From NCBI GenBank assembly GCA_017935825.1, contig JAGBGW010000233.1, forward strand, positions 1 through 18,490: a stretch of DNA of 18,490 nt, given 5' to 3'. Shown here one piece after another: positions 1 through 7,904 of this stretch; position 1 is the first letter of the stretch; each line of letters starts with the position of its first letter. The DNA is from Clostridia bacterium (GTDB lineage Bacteria; Bacillota; Clostridia; Christensenellales; Maliibacteriaceae). The notes under the pieces were generated by a model. It made no database searches. It was not told the origin of the DNA and was given only the letters and a program-made list of their open reading frames with translations. A program made the position numbers and the translations under genes.

Positions 1-1455
1 AGCAATTGTGTTCGCACTCGTTTTGCGCCCAGCCCCACCGGTTATCTGCACATCGGCGGTCTGCGCACTGCGCTTTATACCTGGCTGTATGCCAAAAAGG
101 CAGGCGGCAAGTTTATCCTTCGTATTGAAGATACCGACCAGGAACGTCTTGTAGAAGGCGCAACCGAACTTATTTATAAGTCCCTGCGTCAGGCAGGTCT
201 GACCTATGATGAAGGTCCCGACGTAGGCGGCGATTTTGGTCCCTACATTCAGACCGAGCGCCGCAACCTTTATAAAGAATACGCATGGGAACTGGTCCGT
301 CGCGGCGGCGCATACGTCTGCTTCTGCACCAAGGAGCGTCTGGATGCTCTTCGCGCAGAGTGCGAAAAAAACGGCACCACCTTCAAATATGACGGTCACT
401 GCTCCACCCTTTCCGAAGAAGAGGTACAGGCCCGCATCGCAGCAGGCGAACCCTACGTTATCCGTCAGAAGATGCCCACCGAAGGCACCGACGTATACGA
501 CGACGTGGTATTCGGCCGCATCAGCATTGACTATGCAACCTTGGACGACACCGTCCTTTTGAAGAGCGATGGTCTTCCTACCTATAACTTTGCAAACGTT
601 GTGGACGACCATCTGATGGGCATCACCGACGTTATCCGTGGCGAGGAATACCTTTCCTCCACCCCCAAGTACAACGCACTGTACGATTCCTTTGGTTGGG
701 AGCGTCCCCGCTACATCCACGTGCCTCCGGTCATGAAGGATCAAAAGCGCAAGCTTTCCAAGCGCTACGGCGACCCCTCCTTTGAAGATCTGCTGCAGCA
801 GGGCTATCTGAAGGATGCCATCGTCAACTACATTGCACTGCTTGGCTGGAACCCCGGCAACGATCAGGAAATGTTCACATTGGAAGAACTGATCGACGCA
901 TTTGACACCAAGGGACTTTCCAAGTCTCCCTCCATCTTCGACCTGGCAAAGCTTCGCTGGTTCAACGCAGCATATATCAGAAAGCTTTCTGCTGAGGAGT
1001 GGAAAGAGATCCTCGTTCCTGAGCTTGCAAAGACACTGGATGTGGAAAAGATCGACGTGGACGTGCTGTGCCGTGTGCTGCAGCCCCGTGTAGAGGTCTT
1101 GTCCGAAGTTGGCGAGATGGTGGACTATATCGCCGCCATGCCCGAAGACTATGACCTTGAGATCTATGCGCATAAGAAGATGAAGACTTCCGTGGAGCAG
1201 GCACGCGAAATGGTGCCCCAGATCCTCGAAGTTTACGAAGCTTTGGATGTATGGACCGAGGAAAGCCTGCTGGATTGCCTCAAGGCTCTGGTTGAAAAGC
1301 TTGGCGTCAAGAACGGTCAGGTTTACTGGCCCGCACGTATCGCCATCACCGGCCGCGCTTCCACCGCAGGCGGTGCAACCGAAATTGCAGCCATCCTGGG
1401 CAAGGAAGAGACCCTTCGCCGCATCCGTGCTTCCATCGAAAAGCTGAACGCATAA
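1..1455 (+). CDS. gltX: Glutamyl-tRNA synthetase (5' end cut off by the window)
   Basis: This class I aminoacyl-tRNA synthetase charges tRNA-Glu with glutamate in the cytoplasm. The reading frame is open from base 1 to the TAA at 1453-1455 and encodes 484 residues. The family is usually about 480-500 residues, and the visible start VRTRFAPSPTG normally lies within a few residues of the start methionine, so only a handful of residues are missing. The class I signature HIGG is at residues 17-20 of the visible part, followed by the LRIEDTDQER motif. The second signature is KLSKR at 251-255, and a C-terminal anticodon-binding helical domain follows. An internal ATG at 472 is not the start because the conserved catalytic core lies upstream of it. 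A hairpin terminator follows 20 bases after the stop. Confidence 0.97.
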   Translation, partial: SNCVRTRFAPSPTGYLHIGGLRTALYTWLYAKKAGGKFILRIEDTDQERLVEGATELIYKSLRQAGLTYDEGPDVGGDFGPYIQTERRNLYKEYAWELVRRGGAYVCFCTKERLDALRAECEKNGTTFKYDGHCSTLSEEEVQARIAAGEPYVIRQKMPTEGTDVYDDVVFGRISIDYATLDDTVLLKSDGLPTYNFANVVDDHLMGITDVIRGEEYLSSTPKYNALYDSFGWERPRYIHVPPVMKDQKRKLSKRYGDPSFEDLLQQGYLKDAIVNYIALLGWNPGNDQEMFTLEELIDAFDTKGLSKSPSIFDLAKLRWFNAAYIRKLSAEEWKEILVPELAKTLDVEKIDVDVLCRVLQPRVEVLSEVGEMVDYIAAMPEDYDLEIYAHKKMKTSVEQAREMVPQILEVYEALDVWTEESLLDCLKALVEKLGVKNGQVYWPARIAITGRASTAGGATEIAAILGKEETLRRIRASIEKLNA

Positions 1456-1474
1456 AATCATTCAAACAACCCCG

Positions 1475-1509
1475 TCGGCGTTTGTCCCCTGTACGAACGC
1501 CGATTTTTT
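1475..1509 (+). terminator. Rho-independent terminator after gltX
   Basis: An 8-bp stem (TCGGCGTT at 1475-1482, AACGCCGA at 1496-1503) is followed by six T at 1504-1509. It lies between the gltX stop and the ribosome-binding site of the MATE gene, so it should separate or attenuate transcription between them. Confidence 0.85.
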
Positions 1510-1528
1510 AGAGCAAAGGAGGTTACAC

Positions 1529-2899
1529 ATGGACAGTCGTTTTGAGCGCGACCTTTCCAAGGGCAACATCACCAAGCAGCTGCTGCGCTTTGCATGGCCC
1601 TTCATTCTTTCCAACATGATCCAGGCGCTGTACAACGTGGCTGACATGATCATCGTCGGCAACTTCTGCGGTGCAGAAAGCATGTCCGGTGTTAACATCG
1701 GCGGTCAGGTCACCTTCCTTCTGACCAACATCGTCATCGGTCTTTCCGTGGGCGGTACAGTACTGATCGGTCAGTTTAAAGGAAGAAACGACAAGGTCGC
1801 CATGCGCGAGCTGGTAGGCACACTGCTTACCACGCTGTTTTTCCTTGGCCTGGTCATGACCGTGGTCATGATTTCCATTCGAAAACCCATTTTGCATCTG
1901 ATCAAGACCCCCGAAGAGTCCTTTGATCAGGCAAATGCATATCTGATCATCACCACGCTTGGTACGCTGTTTATCTTCGGCTACAACGCACTTTCCGCAA
2001 TCATGCGCGGCATGGGCGACTCCAAACACCCGATGATGTTCGTCGGCATCGCTTGTGTGACCAACATCATTCTGGACCTGATTTTGGTCGGCGCATACGG
2101 CATGCGTGCACAGGGCGCAGCACTTGCAACCATCTTCTCCCAAGCGATGAGCATGTTCCTGTGCATCCTGTACATGAAGCGCCACGACTTCATCTTCGAC
2201 TTCAAACTTTCTTCCTTCCGTTTTTACGGCAACCGTTTGAAAATGCTTTTGAAGGTCGGCATCCCCACCAGTGTGCAGAACGTGATCACTAACGTATCGT
2301 TCCTGTTCATCACCGCACTGGTCAACACCTTCGGCGTGGATGCATCCGCAGCTGTTGGTGCAGCAGGTAAAGTCAATTCCTTTGCGATCCTGCCTGCCAT
2401 CGCCATGAGCTCTGCTGTATCCGCAATGGCCGCACAGAACATCGGCGCAGGCAAGATCGACCGCGCCAAGCAAACCATGCGCATCGGTATGCTGATGGCC
2501 GTGATCATGAGCTGGTCGGTATTCGCCATCGTGCAGCTGTTCCCCGAACAGGTCCTTCGCCTGTTTGCAGACGACGACGGCATGATCACCCTTGGCGTCA
2601 GCTACCTTCGCATCATGTCCGTGGACTATCTGATCGTGCCCTTCTTGTTCTGCCTGAATGGCTTGAACATCGGTTCCGGTCACACCAAATTTTCTCTCAT
2701 CAACAACGTCATGTCCGCATTGCTGTTCCGCATTCCCTTCTCCTACATCTTCGGTATGGCTTTGGATTGGGGTCTGCCGGGCGTGGGTCTTGGCGCACCG
2801 TCCGCGACCATCGCAGCACTTTGCGTGGCAATCTGGTTCTACTTTACGGGTCGTTGGCAGACGCAGGTCGTCTTTGACGATGCACCCGTCACTGAATAA
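1529..2899 (+). CDS. MATE-family efflux transporter
   Basis: A 456-residue integral membrane protein of the multidrug and toxic compound extrusion family (NorM/DinF-like). The family exports organic cations or drugs in exchange for Na+ or H+; the substrate here cannot be read from sequence. The N-terminus has the typical pattern of a short polar leader, then FAWPFILSNMIQALYNVADM, as first helix. About 12 hydrophobic helices follow in two halves. Each half carries the family-typical loop after its third helix: GQFKGRND near residue 80 and AQNIGAGKIDRAK in the second half. The start ATG has an excellent site, AAAGGAGG at 1515-1522, six bases upstream. The stop TAA (2897-2899) is fused to the ribosome-binding site of mnmA, so the two genes are probably co-transcribed and coupled, although their functions are not obviously linked. 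Confidence 0.95.
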   Translation: MDSRFERDLSKGNITKQLLRFAWPFILSNMIQALYNVADMIIVGNFCGAESMSGVNIGGQVTFLLTNIVIGLSVGGTVLIGQFKGRNDKVAMRELVGTLLTTLFFLGLVMTVVMISIRKPILHLIKTPEESFDQANAYLIITTLGTLFIFGYNALSAIMRGMGDSKHPMMFVGIACVTNIILDLILVGAYGMRAQGAALATIFSQAMSMFLCILYMKRHDFIFDFKLSSFRFYGNRLKMLLKVGIPTSVQNVITNVSFLFITALVNTFGVDASAAVGAAGKVNSFAILPAIAMSSAVSAMAAQNIGAGKIDRAKQTMRIGMLMAVIMSWSVFAIVQLFPEQVLRLFADDDGMITLGVSYLRIMSVDYLIVPFLFCLNGLNIGSGHTKFSLINNVMSALLFRIPFSYIFGMALDWGLPGVGLGAPSATIAALCVAIWFYFTGRWQTQVVFDDAPVTE

Positions 2900-2911
2900 G
2901 GAGTTTTGATC

Positions 2912-3991
2912 ATGGCAAAGCCTATCGTCATCGGCATCTCCGGCGGTGTGGATTCCGCCGTTGCCGCAGCGCTTTTGAAGCGTGAAGGTCACGATGTAGT
3001 GGCTGTGTTTATGAAAAACTGGGAAGAGGAAGACGAGACGGGCGTGTGCACCGCCGTGGAAGATTACGACATGGTGCGCGGCGTCTGCCAGAAGCTTGAC
3101 ATTCCCTACTATACCGCAAACTTTACCCGTGAATATCGCGACCGCGTGTTTGCAGATTTCCTGTCGGAGCTGGAAAAGGGCAGGACCCCCAACCCCGACG
3201 TGCTGTGCAACCGCGAGATCAAGTTCAAGGCATTCCTTGACATGGCAATGAAGCTGGATGCTCAGGCACTGGCAACGGGTCATTACGCCCAGCTTGGAAG
3301 AGATTCCGATGGCAGCTATACCCTGCTTCGCGGTGCAGACCCGGGCAAAGACCAGAGTTACTTCCTTTATATGTTGGGTCAGGAGGCACTGTCCCGCGCC
3401 ATGTTCCCCGTGGGGCATCTGAACAAGACCGACGTGCGCCGCATTGCAAAGGAACTGGGGCTGCCCAACGCAGAACGCAAGGATTCCACCGGCATCTGCT
3501 TCATCGGCGAGCGGAATTTCTCCAAATTCCTCTCCCAGCATCTTGCAAGTCAGCCGGGCAATATCGTCGATATCAATGGCAAAGTACTGGGTCGTCACGA
3601 TGGTCTGATCTTCTACACCATCGGTCAGCGCAAGGGCATCCGCTTAGGCGGCGGCTCAGGCGATGGTCGTCCCTGGTTTGTTGTGGAAAAGCGGCTTGCC
3701 ACCAATGAACTGATCGTGGCGGAAGGTCACGATGCGCCCCAGCTTTTTGCAGGCGCACTGCTTGGCGAGCAACTGCATTTCATCAAGGGTGAAGCACCTG
3801 CAAAGGAATTTGACTGCACCTGCAAAATTCGCTACCGTCAGCCCGACCAGGGCTGCCATGTGGTGGTGGATGGCGATAAGTGCCGCGTTACCTTTGACGT
3901 GCCCCAGCGCGCCGTGACCCCCGGTCAGAGCGTGGTATTCTACATGGGCGCTGTGTGCCTTGGCGGCGCCATCATCACATGTGCTGATTAA
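2912..3991 (+). CDS. mnmA: tRNA-specific 2-thiouridylase MnmA
   Basis: MnmA uses ATP and a persulfide sulfur to thiolate U34 of tRNA-Lys, tRNA-Glu and tRNA-Gln, making the s2U of mnm5s2U. The product is 359 residues, normal for the family. The PP-loop SGGVDS is at residues 10-15. The two catalytic cysteines are present: C99 in NPDVLCNREIKF and C196 in DSTGICFIGERNF. The C-terminal beta-barrel region is intact. I chose the ATG at 2912 because AAGGAG (2898-2903) sits eight bases upstream; an in-frame TTG at 2906 is too close to that site. The gene starts 12 bases after the MATE stop codon. MnmA targets include the tRNAs charged by GltX and GlnS, both also in this window. Confidence 0.97.
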   Translation: MAKPIVIGISGGVDSAVAAALLKREGHDVVAVFMKNWEEEDETGVCTAVEDYDMVRGVCQKLDIPYYTANFTREYRDRVFADFLSELEKGRTPNPDVLCNREIKFKAFLDMAMKLDAQALATGHYAQLGRDSDGSYTLLRGADPGKDQSYFLYMLGQEALSRAMFPVGHLNKTDVRRIAKELGLPNAERKDSTGICFIGERNFSKFLSQHLASQPGNIVDINGKVLGRHDGLIFYTIGQRKGIRLGGGSGDGRPWFVVEKRLATNELIVAEGHDAPQLFAGALLGEQLHFIKGEAPAKEFDCTCKIRYRQPDQGCHVVVDGDKCRVTFDVPQRAVTPGQSVVFYMGAVCLGGAIITCAD

Positions 3992-3997
3992 AAACTG

Positions 3998-4025
3998 CAA
4001 GCGCCATTTCGGCGCTTGTGTTCTA
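3998..4025 (+). terminator. Hairpin after mnmA, weak terminator or attenuator
   Basis: A perfect 8-bp stem (CAAGCGCC 3998-4005, GGCGCTTG 4011-4018, 5-base loop) starts six bases after the mnmA stop. The following tract (tgttctattt) is only moderately T-rich and runs into the ribosome-binding site of the next gene, so termination is probably partial. Confidence 0.55.
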
Positions 4026-4038
4026 TTTGGAGGATGTT

Positions 4039-6042
4039 ATGTATCCCGAAGTATTTCTTCCCGTTTCCAAACAGGATATGAACGACCGCGGCTGGTGGTG
4101 GTATGATTTTCTCGTCGTCACAGGTGACGCCTATGTGGATCATCCCTCCTTCGGCTCCACGGTCATTGCCCGCGTGCTGGAAGCGGAAGGATTCCGCGTG
4201 GCGGTGCTTGCCCAGCCCGACTGGCATTCCTGTGAGGATTTCCTTGCTATGGGAAAACCTCGTCTTGGCGTGATGATCTCGGGCGGCAACCTTGACTCCA
4301 TGGTCGCCCACTACACCGCCGCCAAAAAGCGAAGAAGCGAGGACTTCTACTCCCCCGGCAAGAAGATGGGTCTTCGTCCCGACCGCGCCACCATCGTCTA
4401 TGCAAACCGCGCAAGAGAAGCTTTCGGTGACCTGCCCATCATCATCGGCGGTCTGGAAGCATCCCTTCGCCGCTTTGCTCACTATGATTACTGGGAAGAC
4501 AAGGTCAGAAGAAGCGTTCTGCACGATGCAGGCGCAGACATTCTGGTCTACGGCATGGGCGAAAATGCCACAAGGGAGATTGCACGCCGTCTGAAGAAGA
4601 AGGAAGACATCTCTTCCATGACGGATATCAAGGGCACTGCTGTGCTGGTATCCGACCCCGAGGTGTGCAAATATCCCAAGATCACACTGCCTTCTTTTGA
4701 GGAAGTGACCAAGGACAAGATGGCATACGCCGTCGCTACCCGAAAAGAATACGACGAGCACGACCCCATCCGCGGCAAAGCATTGATCCAGGCGCACGAT
4801 TCCCGATATCTTCTGGTCAATCCGCCCCAGATGCCGCTTTCCACGCAGGAGCTGGATGCGGTTGCCGACCTGCCCTACACAAGGGAAGTTCACCCCATGT
4901 ACGACGAAATGGGCGGTGTGCCTGCCATCGAGGAAGTGCGCTTTTCCGTCATCCACAACCGTGGCTGCATCGGCTACTGCAACTTCTGCGCACTGGCATT
5001 CCATCAGGGACGCATGATCACTTCCAGAAGCCACGAATCCGTCATACGCGAGGTCACCGCTATGACACAGCATCCCCTCTGGAAGGGCTATGTGGCGGAC
5101 GTGGGTGGTCCCACGGCGAATTTCCGTCATCCTTCCTGCAAAAAGCAGCTCAAGCACGGTCTTTGCCCCAACAAAAAGTGCCTTGCGCCCACGCCCTGCA
5201 AGAATCTGGATGCGGATGAGTCGGATTATCTGTCGCTGCTTCGTAAGCTTCGCGCCATTCCCGGTGTGAAGAAAGTCTTTGTGCGAAGCGGCATTCGCTA
5301 TGACTACATGCTTTGTGATAAGAGCGGTGAATTCTTCGCAGACCTTGTACGCTACCACGTGTCGGGACAGCTGAAAGTTGCGCCCGAGCATTGTGTCAAT
5401 TCCGTTCTGGACTACATGGGCAAGCCCCATATCGAGGTCTACGAGCGGTTTATGGATAAGTACCGCAATCTCAACGACCGCTACGAAAAAGAGCAGTATA
5501 TCGTGCCGTACCTGATGAGCAGCCATCCCGGCTCCACCTTGCAGGATGCAGTAAAGCTGGCAGAATACCTGCACAAGCGCGGTCGTGTACCCGAACAGGT
5601 GCAGGACTTCTATCCCACCCCGGGTACGATTTCCACCTGCATGTACTACACGGGCATCGATCCCCAGACCTACAAGCCCGTCTACGTGGCGCGTGATCCC
5701 CACGAAAAGGCCATGCAGAGAGCACTTCTTCAATGGGCACGTCCCGATAAGAGAAGGCTGGTTGTACAGGCGCTCCATGCCGCTGGACGAAGCGATCTGA
5801 TCGGTTTTGGGAAGGAATGTCTGGTACGCCCCGAACGCCCTCAGGGCGCCGCAAAAGCGGATCAGAAGCGTTCCGACGGAAAGGGCGGTAAATCCTCCGC
5901 AAAAGGTGCTAAATCCGCCAAATCCGACCGCAGAGAGGGGCGCAACGCCAAGCCCGACAGACGTACCGAACGCAACGATCGAAACGATCGCAGAGGCGGA
6001 AAAACCGCAAAAACTTCCCGCGATACAAGGGGAAGAAGATAA
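4039..6042 (+). CDS. YgiQ-family radical SAM protein
   Basis: A 667-residue member of the YgiQ (UPF0313) radical SAM family, whose substrate is not known to me. The order is an N-terminal YgiQ domain (MYPEVFLPVSKQDM, WWWYDFLVVTGDAYVDHPSF, GGLEASLRRFAHYDYW), then the radical SAM core with the [4Fe-4S]-binding CX3CX2C motif at C310, C314 and C317 (GCIGYCNFCALAFHQGR), then the DUF3362-like C-terminal region (DFYPTPGTISTCMYYTG). Residues about 597-667 form a low-complexity tail very rich in Lys, Arg, Ala, Gly and Asp that looks disordered. The ATG at 4039 is preceded by GGAGG (4029-4033). An upstream in-frame GTG at 4018 lies inside the preceding hairpin and is unlikely to be used. Confidence 0.95.
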   Translation: MYPEVFLPVSKQDMNDRGWWWYDFLVVTGDAYVDHPSFGSTVIARVLEAEGFRVAVLAQPDWHSCEDFLAMGKPRLGVMISGGNLDSMVAHYTAAKKRRSEDFYSPGKKMGLRPDRATIVYANRAREAFGDLPIIIGGLEASLRRFAHYDYWEDKVRRSVLHDAGADILVYGMGENATREIARRLKKKEDISSMTDIKGTAVLVSDPEVCKYPKITLPSFEEVTKDKMAYAVATRKEYDEHDPIRGKALIQAHDSRYLLVNPPQMPLSTQELDAVADLPYTREVHPMYDEMGGVPAIEEVRFSVIHNRGCIGYCNFCALAFHQGRMITSRSHESVIREVTAMTQHPLWKGYVADVGGPTANFRHPSCKKQLKHGLCPNKKCLAPTPCKNLDADESDYLSLLRKLRAIPGVKKVFVRSGIRYDYMLCDKSGEFFADLVRYHVSGQLKVAPEHCVNSVLDYMGKPHIEVYERFMDKYRNLNDRYEKEQYIVPYLMSSHPGSTLQDAVKLAEYLHKRGRVPEQVQDFYPTPGTISTCMYYTGIDPQTYKPVYVARDPHEKAMQRALLQWARPDKRRLVVQALHAAGRSDLIGFGKECLVRPERPQGAAKADQKRSDGKGGKSSAKGAKSAKSDRREGRNAKPDRRTERNDRNDRRGGKTAKTSRDTRGRR

Positions 6043-6060
6043 TTCAATATGTAAGTTACG

Positions 6061-6090
6061 GGAGGGCTCGGCGGCCCTCCTATGTTTTTT
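6061..6090 (+). terminator. Rho-independent terminator after the YgiQ gene
   Basis: A 7-bp GC-rich stem (GGAGGGC 6061-6067, GCCCTCC 6074-6080) with a 6-base loop is followed by TATGTTTTTT. It lies 18 bases after the stop codon. Confidence 0.85.
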
Positions 6091-6099
6091 CAAATGATT

Positions 6100-6168
6100 G
6101 TAGGGACCGTTCTCCCGAACGGTCCGCACGCGTTTGTGAAACGGACCGTCAAGGATGACGGTCCCTAC
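6100..6168. repeat. Nested palindromic intergenic element (MITE/REP-like)
   Basis: The 69-base element is bounded by perfect 11-bp inverted repeats, GTAGGGACCGT (6100-6110) and ACGGTCCCTAC (6158-6168). Inside are three hairpins: GGACCGTT/AACGGTCC (6104-6111, 6118-6125), CGTTT/AAACG (6131-6135, 6139-6143) and GGACCGTC/GACGGTCC (6143-6150, 6157-6164). GGTCCG (6121-6126) also pairs with CGGACC (6142-6147), so alternative folds exist, including a cloverleaf-like one. The layout resembles the short non-coding palindromic repeats scattered in clostridial genomes, often starting TGTAGGG. A genome-wide copy number would decide. Confidence 0.7.
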
Positions 6169-6211
6169 TTTCCCATCCCGCAAGAATTTCTGTATACTTT
6201 CAAACCGATTA

Positions 6212-6239
6212 TGGACAATCCACCGTGTTATGCTATAAT
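6212..6239 (+). promoter_or_regulatory. Sigma-70/SigA-type promoter for the PHP gene
   Basis: TGGACA (6212-6217, 5 of 6 to consensus), a 16-base spacer and a perfect TATAAT (6234-6239). Transcription would start near 6246, giving a leader of about 40 bases before the ATG at 6284. Confidence 0.75.
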
Positions 6240-6283
6240 TATGGTAGATTTATGTGTATCAAGAGAACAGGAGAGCCCGAAGT

Positions 6284-7219
6284 ATGAGAGCATCCGAATA
6301 TTGCAGCGGCAATTATGCCGATCAGCATCCCTTTGCAGGTGAGGGGCAGTTTTATAAAGGCAACCTGCACACCCATACGACTTTGACCGACGGCTGCATG
6401 GACCCCAAGCCCACGCTTGAAAAGTACCGTGCAGGCGGCTATGACTTTATCAGCATCACCGACCACTTCATCTACACCAATACCGATGAATGGAACGTGG
6501 ACGGACTGCTTCTTTTCCCCGGTGTGGAAGTCAACTACGACGATAAGGAACACTATCTGTTCGACCATCTGGTGGGCGTTCTCCTCGATCCCGAAGGCGG
6601 TTACGAGCACGGTAAGGAGCTGAAGCCCTTCCCGCCGTCTGTTGGCTGGAGCGTACAGCGCATGATCGATGAATTGAAGCGCACGGGACATTTTGTCATC
6701 TACGCCCATCCCAACTGGTCCCACCGCGATGCATCCACGCTTTGCCAGTATGAGAACGTGGACGCTATGGAGATTTACAACACCTGCTGCGACCTGAGAT
6801 TCGCATGCGGTTATTCCGACCACATCTATGACACGCTCCTTCAACGCGGCAAGAAGTGGAACATCGTCGCCACCGACGACACCCACACTCCCGAATGCTT
6901 CTGCGGCGGCTGGATCTGTGTCAAGGCAAAGGAAAAGACCCACGCAGCCATTGCAGAGGCTCTGCGTGCAGGCCGCTACTACGCATCCAACGGCCCCGAG
7001 ATTTACGACTACAAGATCGAAAACGGCATCGTGTCGGTGGATTGTTCCCCTGCAGACAAGGTTTACTTTGTCACCTATGACCACTGGGGCAAGACCGTGG
7101 TTGGCGAAGGCATGACCCATGCAGAGTTCAAGCTGCGCGGCGATGAAAGCTTCCTTCGCATTGCGGTCAAGGATGCAAAGGGCAACTTTGCATACACCCA
7201 GCCCATGTATTTCTATTGA
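6284..7219 (+). CDS. PHP-domain metal-dependent phosphoesterase
   Basis: A 311-residue soluble protein of the PHP (polymerase and histidinol phosphatase) superfamily, metal-dependent hydrolases of phosphate esters. The metal-binding motifs appear in order: NLHTHTTLTDG with H29 and H31, ITDH at 58-61, GVEV with E82, IYAHPNW with H142, and ATDDTH at 196-201. The C-terminal 80 residues form a beta-rich extension (SVDCSPADKVYFVTYDHWG) seen in PHP proteins of this type. The specific substrate cannot be told. The ATG at 6284 has AGGAG (6269-6273) upstream; an in-frame GTG at 6254 has no good site. The next gene starts 60 bases downstream with no terminator between them, suggesting one transcript. 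Confidence 0.85.
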   Translation: MRASEYCSGNYADQHPFAGEGQFYKGNLHTHTTLTDGCMDPKPTLEKYRAGGYDFISITDHFIYTNTDEWNVDGLLLFPGVEVNYDDKEHYLFDHLVGVLLDPEGGYEHGKELKPFPPSVGWSVQRMIDELKRTGHFVIYAHPNWSHRDASTLCQYENVDAMEIYNTCCDLRFACGYSDHIYDTLLQRGKKWNIVATDDTHTPECFCGGWICVKAKEKTHAAIAEALRAGRYYASNGPEIYDYKIENGIVSVDCSPADKVYFVTYDHWGKTVVGEGMTHAEFKLRGDESFLRIAVKDAKGNFAYTQPMYFY

Positions 7220-7279
7220 TTTCCGGGTGCAAGAGCCACCTCGAAATAGATTTTTAAATTTTTCACGGAGGATAATACA

Positions 7280-7753
7280 ATGAAAAAAGTTGCACAAGTC
7301 ATGACCCATGAAAACTTCTGGAAGTACGGCACCTACATGACCTGGGAAGAGGTCGATGTAAAGAACGATCCCGTAAACTTCTATCGTGACGACTCCATGG
7401 TCGCAAAGCTTGGCTGCCCCCTGACCGCAGTCACTCTGCAGGGCGTATCTCCCCGTCCCTTCGAAATCACCCGCAGCGAGTATCACAATGATACCGAAGA
7501 GATCTACGGCGGCTTTGAAGAAGACGTGATCATGCATGTTGGTCTGCCCAGCGAATCCCCCAAGGCAGAAGACCTTGAGCTGTTCATCCTGCCCGCACAT
7601 GCATATTGCCGCATTAAGCGTAAGGTTTGGCACATGGCTCCCTTCGCACTTGGCGACAAGCGTCTGCACGGCATCGTCATCCTGCCCCCCTACACCTACA
7701 CTCACGACTGCTTCGTCAAGGAGCTTGACGAGCCCATCACCTTCGAAGTCTGA
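7280..7753 (+). CDS. Small cupin-like protein, possible ureidoglycolate lyase (AllA) homologue
   Basis: A 157-residue protein with no signal peptide or membrane segment. The central and C-terminal pattern (VGLPSE..KAEDLELFILPAHAYCRIKRKVWHMAPFAL) is beta-rich. It resembles the AllA/cupin-type fold, in which a conserved segment ending in WH precedes the last strands. AllA splits ureidoglycolate to glyoxylate and urea, but no other purine or allantoin genes are visible, so a different small-molecule role is equally possible. The start ATG has GGAGG (7267-7271) at good spacing. The gene follows the PHP gene and ends 10 bases before a strong terminator, so the two likely form an operon. The family assignment is from memory of motifs and is tentative. 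Confidence 0.6.
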   Translation: MKKVAQVMTHENFWKYGTYMTWEEVDVKNDPVNFYRDDSMVAKLGCPLTAVTLQGVSPRPFEITRSEYHNDTEEIYGGFEEDVIMHVGLPSESPKAEDLELFILPAHAYCRIKRKVWHMAPFALGDKRLHGIVILPPYTYTHDCFVKELDEPITFEV

Positions 7754-7763
7754 GTTAACGATT

Positions 7764-7790
7764 AAAAAGAGCGCTTCGGCGCTCTTTTTT
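7764..7790 (+). terminator. Rho-independent terminator after the AllA-like gene
   Basis: A tract of five A, the stem GAGCGC (7769-7774), a stable TTCG tetraloop, GCGCTC (7779-7784) and six T. The symmetric A and T runs could let it work in both directions. Confidence 0.9.
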
Positions 7791-7831
7791 ATTGCAAATG
7801 TTTTATTTCCATTACCATTTTGTCGATTGGA

Positions 7832-7860
7832 TTGACGAACGCCGCCAAAACAAGCATAAT
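7832..7860 (+). promoter_or_regulatory. SigA-type promoter for the TerB-like gene
   Basis: TTGACG (7832-7837), a 17-base spacer and CATAAT (7855-7860), each 5 of 6 to consensus. It lies 45 bases before the start codon at 7905. Confidence 0.75.
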
Positions 7861-7904
7861 AAGCCCACAGGCAAATTCTAAGAATTTAAGGAGGTCGAGC
7901 CTAT

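Noticed and set aside
1523..3598. 691-codon open frame on the - strand across the MATE and mnmA genes
   Set aside because: It is antisense to two clear genes, has a His/Asp/Gly/Val-rich composition without domains, and has no ribosome site. It is a codon-bias shadow.
3988..6183. 731-codon open frame on the - strand opposite the YgiQ gene
   Set aside because: It is an antisense shadow of a well-supported radical SAM gene and crosses terminators and the palindromic element.
6239..7705. 488-codon open frame on the - strand opposite the PHP and AllA-like genes
   Set aside because: It is antisense to motif-supported genes and has no domain or start signal.
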